NCBI RefSeq assembly: GCF_040954645.1 | Contig: NC_092803.1 | Location: 83,055,417 to 83,119,416 of the forward strand | Length of the DNA stretch: 64,000 nucleotides | Reading direction: 5' to 3' | DNA from: Diabrotica undecimpunctata | Taxonomy: Eukaryota; Arthropoda; Insecta; Coleoptera; Chrysomelidae | Shown here: positions 10,847 to 20,665 of the stretch, piece by piece | Layout of the letters: the number at the start of each line of letters is the position of its first letter | Numbering within the stretch: the first letter of the stretch is position 1 | The notes under the pieces: generated by a model | What the model saw: only the letters and a program-made list of their open reading frames with translations | What the model was told of the DNA's origin: nothing | The model's database searches: none | Made by a program: the position numbers and the translations under genes

Positions 10847-12106
10847 CTAATTTAGAGTTTTTACAATTTCGATGAGAGGAAAGTACTCCATTACGCAATC
10901 GTGAATTATAATGCAGTAGACTTTGGTATTTTCGGGAAAACCATTATTCGCTTCAATATCGAGTTTTACGTCAACAGTGGATGCTTTCATGCTTTCTTCT
11001 TGTTTCGAACAATCGATGACGAACAATGCGAGATTCTTGAAAGCTGAGAAATCGAGCAGAGGACGCTTTTGTTGGGAATCTATGTAGCTAGGATAGAATT
11101 CAGTATAATTGAAATAGGCCTCATTGTGGTCAGTTTTGCTAAAATCCAACTGCATTCTCTCGTTTGGCCAATATTCTCCATTTAAAGATAATCTAATACT
11201 TTGGATATCGACATTGTCAAATAAGGTGGGATCAGCTGAATTCTTGTCACGTTTGTTGGTTTGAAACAAAACAATGACATAACGTGGTCTTTCAACTGAT
11301 GTGCTAGTTTTAACGGCCCAAACTTCACGTTTAGCTCCTTTAGTAATGGCAGGTAATTCATGTAATTCCCACTTTCTAAATGGAATAACTATAGGTTGAT
11401 CTTGTTGAATGGATTTCATAAGTTCCAATTTAATATCATCATTGGGAAATATGTGCTTAACTCTTAGCTCAATGTTAGTGATGTTAATCTTAACCGTTAA
11501 AACATGACCTGGAGTTTTTTCTTTGACAATTATGCAATCGTTGTCGTTTCGAGCTCGAACTAGTCTTATTGTTTGACGGCCACACGTAATCATTGGATAA
11601 TCATTGAACATGTTGAATATATGCTTGAGAGGTATCTGGATGTTGAATGAATGATCTGAAGCATGTAGAATGGGATCCTTAGGGTAATTCCAGCCTGCCA
11701 TAACCATATAATTGGAATCTTCTTGAGTGTAACATGTCATGGCACGTACAGCACTTACGATACCAGGATCCCGCACTGTTTCCATCTCCCTTGCGCTTTT
11801 GCTGTACGTACACGAATCGAAAAGAACAGCACCCACATTATTTGCTAGTTTGACTTCGCCAGTTCCGTTTATTGCGAGCGATCCTTTAATGCATAACAAG
11901 GTTTCGCTCATTTCAAAGAACGAGTGGACTTGATTGATGCTAAATTCTACAACATCATTGCAGTTGAATGATTTAATGAATGGTGCATATGTTCGATATT
12001 CAGCCTTTCGAATCGACTCATCAAATACCGGCTTACGATAAATGTCAAATATTGGAGGCATTATGGTGTTGTTTGAACGTGCTCGTTTTCCATACATTGT
12101 AGTCAT
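10847..12106 (-). CDS. double-jelly-roll major-capsid-like protein, intact ORF
   Basis: A 419-codon ORF, open from ATG to stop. The C-terminal 70 residues show a strand-rich pattern typical of small double-jelly-roll capsid proteins of the Polinton-like/adintovirus type. It is a phenylalanine/proline-rich loop, then LALFVIDCSKQEESM (about 360-374), TVDVKLDIEA and CIIIHDCVMEY. Its N-terminal half contains a FDIYRKPVFD start region and repeated short beta-strand-like segments; the length fits two jelly rolls without large loops. The ATG overlaps the stop of the preceding 42-codon ORF. There are no stops or frameshifts, unlike the larger genes on both sides. Capsid identity is inferred from sequence pattern and gene neighbours; no structure or search was run. 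Confidence 0.7.
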   Translation of the reverse strand: MTTMYGKRARSNNTIMPPIFDIYRKPVFDESIRKAEYRTYAPFIKSFNCNDVVEFSINQVHSFFEMSETLLCIKGSLAINGTGEVKLANNVGAVLFDSCTYSKSAREMETVRDPGIVSAVRAMTCYTQEDSNYMVMAGWNYPKDPILHASDHSFNIQIPLKHIFNMFNDYPMITCGRQTIRLVRARNDNDCIIVKEKTPGHVLTVKINITNIELRVKHIFPNDDIKLELMKSIQQDQPIVIPFRKWELHELPAITKGAKREVWAVKTSTSVERPRYVIVLFQTNKRDKNSADPTLFDNVDIQSIRLSLNGEYWPNERMQLDFSKTDHNEAYFNYTEFYPSYIDSQQKRPLLDFSAFKNLALFVIDCSKQEESMKASTVDVKLDIEANNGFPENTKVYCIIIHDCVMEYFPLIEIVKTLN

Positions 12107-12231
12107 TTTTTCAGTTTAAAACCAACCGTTTGTAAAAACAATTTGTTTGTGAACGTAAGATGTTGCCGCTTAGACGGTTGCTCAACTAATGGCGTTCTTT
12201 GAGCAATAGATTGTCCTATTATTAGTCCCAT
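12103..12231 (-). CDS. 42-residue basic ORF directly upstream of the capsid-like gene
   Basis: ATG at 12231 to TGA at 12103-12105. The stop shares ATGA with the start of the capsid-like ORF (4-bp overlap), and its own ATG overlaps the end of the penton-like frame by 10 bp. The protein is basic in its second half (QPSKRQHLTFTNK) and ends in a short hydrophobic/basic tail. Tight overlap on both sides is hard to get by chance and suggests a compact viral gene row. Function unknown. Confidence 0.55.
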   Translation of the reverse strand: MGLIIGQSIAQRTPLVEQPSKRQHLTFTNKLFLQTVGFKLKK

Positions 12232-12554
12232 GTGCTTCTCGATCTAAGTTCCAGCACCAAGGTGCTATCTTCTCCTCTAAAGTTTACAGGTCGTCCTTAT
12301 TGATCGACAGCCAATACAGTGATATTGGTAATTTCACGCTGTGACACAACAGGTAAATACAACAAATTGTGTGAAGTTTCGTCAATTGCGTATCCAGGAT
12401 TTGATTGTATGACAAATTCGTAGATCGTGTGAGCAGGTCTGTTACCATCAAAGGCTCCGGCACTAATGTTGCATTCAAAGCGTATGCTAGATACTTTAAT
12501 AATCCTAACAGGTAGATCTGAAGAATGTGTCTGTCCAGGATTTAGTAGTGACAT
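12222..12554 (-). pseudogene. penton/minor-capsid-like single-jelly-roll protein, C-terminal part, one stop
   Basis: Open from 12554 to 12297, then one in-frame TAA, then the same frame goes on to a natural-looking stop at 12222-12224. The pattern (SSDLPVRIIKVSS, SAGAFDGNRPAHTIYEF, LYLPVV, ITVLAVDQ, then after the stop VNFRGED and an alternating hydrophobic strand) is that of a beta-rich minor capsid protein found next to double-jelly-roll capsid genes. The N-terminal part expected upstream of 12554 is not seen, so the gene is truncated there. The single internal stop could be recent. Confidence 0.55.
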
Positions 12555-12871
12555 CCCTTTTTGGAGCTGCCGTCAACAAAATTAGTATAGAACATTTGAT
12601 AGCCAACGCATAATAATCGAGTAGGGCATAGAAAGAAGAAGAAGGTCAAAATATTCCAATCATGTATCTAATAGATTTTTTCTCGTTGTTAATAGGTCAC
12701 CATTCAAATTTCTGCATTGATTTGTAGTTGACTTGAATTCTTTTGTTGATGTTAACTTTCTCTTAGAATGCTCTGAATTCTATTTCTCTGTTAAAGTTTT
12801 TTGTATATATAAGTTCTTATATAAGCTTATAAATAAAATAAGAATAAATCTTATATAAGCTCCATATATAA
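12555..12871. other. spacer between virus-like block and LINE, no gene seen
   Basis: AT-rich, no coding pattern recognised. The penton-like gene loses similarity here, so the right edge of the virus-like insertion is somewhere in this stretch. Confidence 0.5.
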
Positions 12872-14165
12872 GAGAGGGAATAAAAGAGACTGTTCCAATT
12901 ATAGAGGTATTAGTGTGACGAGCTCTGTGGGCCGGTTGTACGGCAGAATATTAAAAAAGAGGGTTGAAAGACAGATACAAGATATTGAAGAACAAAGCGG
13001 CTTTCGTACCGGGAGATCCTGCCTTGATAATATATTTATCCTACGACAAATAATTGAAAAGCGTGTCGAAAGAAGTAGAGAGACCCATTTGGTATTAATA
13101 GACCTTGAGAAAGCATATGATAGTGTCCCGTTAAAGAAAATGTTTGAGGTCCTCAAAAGGTCCGGATTGGATTCGACGTATATCCGACCGATATATAAAT
13201 TATACGAAAATGCAGTTAGTTGTGTAAAAATTGGAACCAGAACCTCAAATGAATTTAAAGTCACTAAAGGTCTAAAGCAAGGATGCTGTTTGTCACCGAC
13301 ACTCTTTAAAATATACGTCCAAGAAGCATTGAGGAATTGGAGAAATAAATGTAGATTTATGGGCATCGAAGTGGGACAAGAAACTCTGTATACATTGTTG
13401 TTTGCAGATGGTGGTGGTTGCAACCGATGAGGAAGATATAAATTATATGAATCGAAAATTATTTGAGGAATATGCCAAATGGGGGCTTACTGTAAACATA
13501 AGCAAAACAGAATATTTAAAAATTGGAGGAAATACCACAGATCTGAGGCTTGAAAACGCAGTCATAAAAGGCTGCAACCAGTATAAATATCTAGGAAGCA
13601 TCATATCAGCAGATGGCAGAGTTAAGATAGATGTACAAAACCGAATAACCCAAGGGAAAAAATGCATCCGAATACTGAATTCATTACTGTGGTCTAATAA
13701 AATAAAGATGCATACCAAACTTTGCGTACACAGAGCAATTGTAGAACCAATTACCACATATGGTGCCGAATGTTGGACGATGACAAAGAATGAACGAGAT
13801 AAAGTAGACGTTGTGGAAATGGATTATCTTAGAAGGTCATGTCGAGTATCGAGAATGGAAAGAATCAGGAATGAGGAAATACGAAACCGTACAGGAATTA
13901 GAGATACTCTTTCAGATAGAATACAAGGAAGGCAATTACAATGGTATGGTCACGTGATGAGAATGGAGGAGGAGCGGTGGCCAAAGAAAGCCTTAATGTA
14001 TGTTCCGCCAGAAAGAAGGAAAAGGGGAAGACCACCAAATTCCTGGAGAAGAGAAATTACAAAAACAATGCAATCTAGAGGCTTAGAAGAGGGAGATTGG
14101 AGAGTTAGGAAAAGATGGAGGCTGAAATGCGGGAAGCGGCAATCGCCGTAGGACCCCCGTTATAT
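12872..14165 (+). pseudogene. 5'-truncated LINE, reverse transcriptase with damaged active site
   Basis: It begins inside the RT at CSNYRGISVTSS and runs through SGFRTGRSC, VLIDLEKAYDSVP and KGLKQGCCLSPTLF to the active-site region. There FADD is replaced by FADGGG. A small deletion near 13406 removes the second Asp and shifts the frame. The rest is open in a new frame for 249 codons (13402-14151). It includes YGAECWTMTKNERDK and ends with an RGRPPNSWRREI-type 3' motif. A short TGATGATGAT tail follows the stop, as in RTE/L2-type LINEs. No endonuclease is present. Among the best-preserved LINEs in the window. Confidence 0.9.
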
Positions 14166-14280
14166 GATGATGATATATAAGTTCTTTCTGTATATTATAT
14201 TATATTCCTTTGATATATTTTGTATATTTAAGTGGCTTCGTTTTTATCTATTATGTATCCTTGTGTCTCTTCTTTTTATC
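14166..14280. other. spacer, no gene seen
   Basis: AT-rich, between two LINE fragments in opposite orientation. Confidence 0.5.
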
Positions 14281-14880
14281 TGGTAATTACAGTTGTTCTA
14301 GTTCATAGGCTAAGCATATTTCTGTAGACTTAAATTTTTCCTCTTGTTACATTATTACATTCAATATGAAACCAATAATTTCTAAGAGCACAAGTTTCTC
14401 TTCCTATTTCATATTTTCCTGCTGCTTTATTATCTTCGTTTATTCTGGTCCAGTAGAAGTCCTTCTAGCATCTCCCAGCTTTTGCACATTCCTTTTCTTT
14501 CTAGACATTTTATTTTATTTAATGACGTTTGAAATTCTAGTCCCCAATGCTAAGATCATTAGGCAATGATATAAATCTATGTTTGTACCTCTATAACTTC
14601 TGCAATTAATTATGTCGGTTTCGTGTATTGAATTTATTTATGTGTGATCAATCTGACTTGTTATTTTTTCATCAGGTTACCTTGTGTATATTCTATTCTT
14701 GTGTTCAAAACAGGTGCTAGCCGCTGTCATGTTTACTGCTGCTGGTAAGTTTATCAGTCGTAGTCCATTATCGCTACTGACGTTATGTAGGCTATGTCTT
14801 CCTATAGTGGGGGATTAAAACTTCTAAAACAGCTATAAAAATATCTTATTGTGATTTCTGTGGCATCTTATATAAACTTG
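14281..14880 (-). pseudogene. LINE endonuclease fragment, decayed
   Basis: The minus strand at about 14870-14690 reads SSDNGLRLINLPAAVNM followed by a STCFEHKN-like motif. This is the conserved 'DNGxRL...F.H....H..TW' segment of the apurinic-type endonuclease of RTE-like LINEs. Further left there are degraded pieces of the endonuclease-RT linker. Many stops; no RT core. Confidence 0.55.
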
Positions 14881-15130
14881 GTCTTCGAAGAATTGTTCTT
14901 TAATTTTTTCTGGTTTTTCATCAGTCGGGGCAAGCGCATGAATTAAACTTTAATTGAATAATTTCGCTTTTAACTGTACATAGCACATGCTATGACGTAG
15001 AATTTAAAGTTAATAATGAGGCCTTTTCTTTATTAACTTACAATATATTACACTTTTCAATCACAAATTAATCGCTTAATTTGTAATCTCACATTATTCT
15101 TACTTCTTAATAGTTTCTTTTATAGTTTCA
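14881..15130. other. spacer, no gene seen
   Basis: AT-rich sequence without recognisable content. Confidence 0.5.
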
Positions 15131-15600
15131 CTCCATATAGGTATTGATATACCAATGTGTTTAAAACGGAGAGTTTATGACAAATGTATCTTGCCTGTAA
15201 CTACATATGGACTGGAGGCTATGGCCTTTACAAAGAAAACCTTAGAGCAGTATAACCCAAAGTGCGATGAAGAGGGCCATGCTAGGGATTAGTTTGAGAG
15301 ACAGGATTCGAAATATCGACATGTGAAAGAATAAAGACTACTGATGTCGCAGAAAGCATAGTAAGGCTCAAGTGGCAATGGGTCGGACATATTGCCCGAG
15401 ATAATCCCGGAAAATAGACACAGAGATTAACAAACTGGAGACCAAGAGAGAACAGGCAAGGAGTAGACAGACTACAGAAGAGGTGGGCAGATGATATCAA
15501 TCAAGTCGCCGGCAAGCAGTGGATAAGAATTGCCAAGATTATGAATCAATGGAAGCAAATGGAAGAGGCCTATGTCCAGCAGTGGACAAATACATAAGAT
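15131..15600 (+). pseudogene. LINE reverse transcriptase C-terminus, decayed
   Basis: LKRRVYDKCILPVTTYGLE is the start of the conserved C-terminal segment of insect LINEs ('VFDQCVLPVMTYGAET'). It continues through a degraded GISLRDRIRN-like region and a QWVGHIAR-like stretch to an EAYVQQWT-like end near 15590, all through shifted frames. 5' truncated. Confidence 0.75.
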
Positions 15601-15859
15601 GTATTGATTTTCATTGCAGTTAGAATATATGAAATGGATTATCTTGTCAAGAGTGATGGTTCCCATCCATTGCATCTCCTGTAGTGTCAAAACCTCTTCT
15701 TTATAGTTTTCTCTGTGTCTAATAAATATGTGAGTGCTCAACCCCGCTACAGAGTTATCTATTTCATGTTCCTAATCTTAAATCTACTTTTCGTTTGCAG
15801 AGTCGTCGTAAGTTCTGTCCAGCTTATATTTCCTAAGGTGCCGTAATATAAGACTTTTA
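15601..15859. other. spacer, no gene seen
   Basis: No recognisable coding or repeat content. Confidence 0.5.
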
Positions 15860-16035
15860 AAAGAAGAGGTTGTTACTCTCTAGCCCAACCCCCAGCCTTG
15901 AGAGCCAGGGACTCTTCTGTTAGGGTTTACTAACAGATGCAACGGCGGGGAGCAACCCGCCGTTGCTAGGACCGGTTAGGGCGTTATGCTATCCAGTACC
16001 TGGGAATGCGTCCGATGGGTGACTTGACAACTTCT
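15860..16035. other. GC-rich island with two adjacent perfect hairpins
   Basis: In an otherwise AT-rich region this segment is G/C-rich and structured. 15916-15937 forms an 8-bp perfect stem (TCTGTTAG / CTAACAGA) with a 6-nt loop. After one base, 15939-15966 forms an 11-bp perfect stem (GCAACGGCGGG / CCCGCCGTTGC) with a 6-nt loop. It could be the structured 5' UTR of a LINE, a SINE body, or a small RNA. No coding pattern. Confidence 0.6.
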
Positions 16036-16890
16036 CAAAGATTTTTTTATTTTATTACTGTATATTTTATTAATACTATTCCGTCTCTTTCCTTTTGTCC
16101 AACGGTTCCAAATTTTCGCTTAATACTATCACATAAGATATAATGCATAAAACCTGTATACATAATTATTCTTTTTTTATAGTTTGCTGCTGTACAGGTG
16201 TTTTGAATGTATTTTGTTGATTACAACTTTAAATTGTTGATTTTTCTCTATCTATTGTAACGTCTATCTTTAACTAATATCTTTCGCGTAAAATAATAAC
16301 AACAATCAATTAAGTTCCTCTGATTAAAATCGACAAACAATAAATCAGATAAATTCCTTTCTAATGTTAATAAAACCATTAGTTATGTTCTACTATTTAC
16401 ATCCACGTGCGACGAAAATGCATAAAAATACAATAATAACCTTTCCCATAACGAGTTCAAATGAATAAATCAATAATTTAAAAATTACATAATTATATAA
16501 ATTTCCATTTAAAAGTGATAACAATATTAAAGTTATTTAAATGCGATTTCCACGTTAAAGTATAAAAAAAATTTTTTAATAAAATTGGTATATAATTTAT
16601 AATTTACACCGTTTACATTTCGTCACCTCAATACGACAACTAGATAACTCGAAAATTTTCATTTTTGAGATAAGTTTACCAATGGATGTAAATATATCGT
16701 CTTCATGTTATGCTATAACCAGACAATTTACAAAGCACCCTTTGAGTCAATATAACTAACTTTCAAAAGTAGATAACTTTATAAATCATTCTTTGTTTAA
16801 TACTACAATTCTATATCTTAAGTTACCTATTTGTTGCACATTTAATGCACACACCAGACTTTGCAGTGAGCAGTTAAAGTATACGGTAGT
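16036..16890. other. AT-rich spacer, no gene seen
   Basis: Very AT-rich, without recognisable genes; leads into the 5' UTR of the Jockey-like element. Confidence 0.55.
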
Positions 16891-18424
16891 GTTTGTTCAG
16901 TTTTTTAGGTTTTTAAGTAGTAAGACGTACCCTACAGCGCAGGGTCAGACGGTAGCCATAGGCCAACCGAAGTTCCCTATCCCCCAAAACGTCACCCTCT
17001 TATGAACACATACACAGATTCATTCGTAAACGACCTTGTTTTCACCCTCACAGTTGACCAGATCGATCGGTTGATCGCTGCTTTGCAGCTGTCCTGGTCA
17101 TCTATCATCCCTATCCTTACACCCTCTCCCACTACCACTCAAGCAGCTAACCAACAACACACAACCACCCAAATCACACAAATCCAACCTACACCAACAG
17201 TACACAACACTTCACCTCCTACAACAAGTCACAACCCTTCACACAACACAACCACCCAGTTATTATGCAACTTCCATACATACCCCCAGGCCACAACGCC
17301 CTCCCCCCCTCCACCCCTCCTCCTCAGGAATTCCACCCTCTCAACCAAAATCATACAATTACACCATCACATACATCCCTCGGGAGAAGTCCACATAACG
17401 TGAATTCTTTATAGTCATCAATACCAGAGAGCTTTTGTTAAATCAAATCTCTTCTGTAAAAGTCCTATCCACCCAGATCGCTTACCTCACAACTATCTAA
17501 CCCATCAACCACGTCGAGCTACAACGTAAGCTCCGTGAAACACTGGGCGAGCCTAATATCCAGATCGCCCCTAAACACGTGCCTATATCCAGAAACCCTA
17601 CCTGTCTAACCAGCCACACATACATGGTGGTCGTTAAAGCTGTAGACAAGGTCTACTCCGATGCTGACCTCACAAAAACATTTTCAGAGATGGACATCCC
17701 CGTAGTTCGACTATGGCAGATTATCTCTCGTGCCAACCACCCTACCTCTTTCGTCAAACTGATCACCTCTAGTGAATTAAAATACTCAGAGATGCTGACC
17801 AGGGCATTTTTATGGACGGGCTCCGACTCCACGTCGAGCTCCCCTTTAATTCCAACCCTGTCTCTCCTGTGCCTAAGTATTGCGGCAAGTGCTGTCAAAA
17901 CGGGCACACCATCGCAGAAACACTACAGATGTCCGACTTGTGACCAGGACCACAAATCTACCTGCTGTCCCACCTCTCAAATGCGACCATGCGGCGTATT
18001 CAGCCAAATGCCCCCGCAGAAGTGAAGTCCCAAAATCTCCGCAAGACCACTGAAAAAAGAATCCCCCCCTATGAATTGTCTTCAGACATGAAGGCAGTCA
18101 TGGAGTTTACCTCCCTTACCCTCATAAACTTCCTTCTTGATAGGCGACTGCTAATACTAGATGTCACCAATCAACTTTCATCTCTAATGTTCGGCCACAA
18201 GAGCACTCTTGTCGCACACAACAATAGAGCGTCCATCTCCTTCCTATCCATGTAATGAACAGTTCTCTAGGTGTTATAAACTTCCAGGGTGTTGCGAGAA
18301 AACGCCCCTACCTTTCCAGGATACTGCACTTTTATCCTTAATGATAAAGACTTCCTGGCAGTAGACATTTACCTCGATAACAACACCACACTCATACTAG
18401 TCTCTTATTACAAACACCCTTCTT
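16891..18424 (+). pseudogene. Jockey-like LINE: ORF1 (gag-like) and start of ORF2
   Basis: ORF1 begins near 17002. It has a Thr/Gln/Pro-rich N-terminal region with TTTQAANQQHTTTQ, then a folded nucleic-acid-binding part. A Cys/His zinc-knuckle region follows near 17870-17990 (KYCGKCCQNGHTI, then CPTCDQDHKSTCC in another frame). Frameshifts break it near 17400-17570, 17890 and 18000. From about 18230 the frame resembles the start of an endonuclease ORF2 (DFLAVDIYLDNNTTLILVSY at 18350-18410). The copy stops abruptly at 18424 against a minus-strand LINE fragment. The C-rich plus strand differs from its surroundings, as expected for a separate element. Confidence 0.75.
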
Positions 18425-18905
18425 CTTCTTAGAGTGCCGTCTCCCTACGGAGATTGGCAATCATGATAGCTATTTTTATTTTTGAACTTGCTGCTCTAAA
18501 CAAATCAATCGATCTGCATTCATACCAATCACGTAGATTCTTTAAGCATGAGTTTTGCCTCTGGCCAACAGATCTTCTTCCTTGAATCTTTCTCTGTATT
18601 ATGAGTCTCAAAATTTCATATTTTGGTCCCCTCATTACGTGGCCTAGGTATTCCAGTTTTCTGGTTTGTATAGTAGTGATAAGTTCTGTTTCTTTACCAA
18701 CCCTCTCCAGTATTTCTTTATTTGTAATTCTATCAGTCCATGATATTTTTAATACTCTGCGGTATAACCAGAGTCCGAAAGCCTCAATTCTTTTTAAATT
18801 GCATTTTTTAATGTCCAAGTCTTAGCTTCATATAATATTATTGAAAATATCTAACAGCGAATGGTACGAAGTCTGATCTCCAAATTTGGATTTTTGCACG
18901 TTAGG
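18425..18905 (-). pseudogene. RTE-like LINE 3' part
   Basis: An open 129-codon stretch (18818-18429) carries IEAFGLWLYRRVLKISWTD, then a TRKLEYLGHVMRG-type motif and a DLFRAAASKI-type 3' end, ANLRRETAL. The 3' end abuts a CTT-rich tail (AAG repeats on the minus strand) at 18421. This is the 3' terminal coding segment seen repeatedly in this window. Upstream similarity fades near 18905. Confidence 0.85.
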
Positions 18906-19020
18906 CAAACTGCACACTACTAATGACGACTAAGTTGTCAGAAATATGTATTGACGGTTGCCTTCCATCTTATATACCATTGTTTTTCCTTTTTCTACTT
19001 TTCACTCGCATTATCTTTTA

Positions 19021-19024
<4 letters not shown>

Positions 19025-19074
<50 letters not shown>
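19025..19074. repeat. (TA)n microsatellite
   Basis: About 50 bp of uninterrupted TA, directly before the solo LTR. Confidence 0.97.
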
Positions 19075-19076
<2 letters not shown>

Positions 19077-19623
19077 AGATGATATTAAATATAGGAGAAA
19101 GAAAAATAGTGTTTAAGAAATAATTTATAAGTTATATACTAGATAATATTAGTTATAAAAAAATATTTATGTGAGGGCATTCTTAAGGAATTAACATTAT
19201 AATAAGTTTAAAAAGTGTTTAAGTTGCAATGTATTTGTTTATTTTCATAATTATGATATTGTAAATATATTTGTGTGCACCATCTTTGTATGCAACCAAG
19301 TATACATGCAAGTAAATAAATAGTAGGAATTTTTATATAGAATTATATATTAAAAATAGTGTTATTTAATAATTTAAAATGTGCAATTTATATATAAATC
19401 TGTATTCTGATCTGAAAAACCTAAATTTCCATAAAATTCTAGATAGAATGTTAGTTAGAATAGTAATCTTCTAGATAGCTTAAAAAGAATTATCTAGAAA
19501 GAAGTCAATAGACAGAATTTAACCTTTGTTCGCACTAGAGTTTTCGCGAACATGGTTATGTCTGTGAACTGGAAATATTCGAACATATATTTTTTCGATA
19601 ACATTCGTGAACAGAAAAAATGA

Positions 19624-19631
19624 TATAAATA
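19624..19631 (+). promoter_or_regulatory. TATA box of solo LTR
   Basis: TATAAATA, in the position conserved with the other two LTRs (each has it on the minus strand). Confidence 0.6.
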
Positions 19632-20493
19632 TGAGGTGATTTGGATTCAAAATGGTCAGTTGGGGAGATTTTCAAGATAGTAAAGTCAGTCAGTCAGTAA
19701 GCAGTCAGTATGAAGTCAGTATAAAGTCAGTCGGGCATAATTTCAATATAGTGAAGTCAGTTGTTCAGTAATTTTAAGATAGTAAGGACAGAAAGTCAGT
19801 CAGTTAGTCAGATTTTTAAGATAGTCAGTCAGAAGGTCCAGATGTTCAATAAAGTAAGTTCAATGAAGATTAAGAAACAGAACAAAGAGAATATTATTGA
19901 AGATTAAAAATTATGTTATGTATATTGTGATTGGAGATATATTTATTGGAGTTAATGTATGTTGGATTGGAGTTAATATATGGTGATTGGTGATTGGAAG
20001 AGAAATAAAGATTATTAGAAGGAAGAATAAATAGAAAAGAGGAAAGAACAATATTTTACTGATTTTTAAATGCTGTTAAGAAGAAAAATATTCTAAAATG
20101 GTGGAAGCTGATAATTAAAACATTGTGGAGTATTTGGCAAGGAAGTTTACAAAAGAAAGATAACCGAGGCTGAGAACGAAGACATTGAGTGGTGATTAAA
20201 ATCTTTATTTTGGAGAACAGTTTTATTTAGGCATTCAGTGACAGAAAGGTACAAAATTTTGTTAATATACTTTAATTAGTGTCATAAGAATTTCAATTTT
20301 AAAGATAGTTTGTTTAAAATTTACATTGTCTATATAATTTAATTAGTTTCATAAGAATTTCAATTTAAAGATAGTTTTTTTTCTTTAATTTACATTGTCT
20401 ATATTAGATATATATGTGTGTTTTATAATAGATATATAATAAAGATAATTTCAAAAAGTGCTTACAAACTAATTCTTTGAGAACAGCGATAAA

Positions 20494-20498
<5 letters not shown>

Positions 20499-20585
<87 letters not shown>
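20499..20585. repeat. (TA)n tract inside the solo LTR
   Basis: About 87 bp of TA. The two other LTRs have only a short irregular TA-rich stretch here, so the tract expanded after insertion. Confidence 0.95.
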
Positions 20586-20586
<1 letters not shown>

Positions 20587-20643
20587 TATTAACAAACACT
20601 CATTGCTCATTAAAACATAATTCACAAACAAAACATCATTACA

Positions 20644-20665
20644 ATATATATATATATATATATAT
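20644..20665. repeat. (TA)n remnant between solo LTR and Gypsy element
   Basis: Short TA tract separating two LTR elements of the same family; likely what is left of the original target microsatellite. Confidence 0.9.

Larger units (their letters stand above)
19075..20643 (+). mobile_element. solo LTR of the Gypsy family found at 20666-29032
   Basis: This is an LTR in the opposite orientation to the full-length element. It starts near TGAGATGAT, shares AATTTATAAGTTATATACTAG near the start and the TATA-box region (TATAAATA at 19624-19631, followed by GATTTGGATTCAA). It ends with GAACAGCGATAAAACCCTATA, CTCATTGCTCAT and CATCATTACA. It is diverged, has an AGTC-rich tandem patch at 19685-19830 and an expanded TA tract near its 3' end. 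No internal region is attached, so it is a solo LTR, presumably left by LTR-LTR recombination. Both flanks are (TA)n. Confidence 0.8.

Noticed and set aside
12899..13423. 174-codon minus-strand ORF
   Set aside because: Antisense shadow of the plus-strand reverse transcriptase at the same place, which has clear RT motifs.
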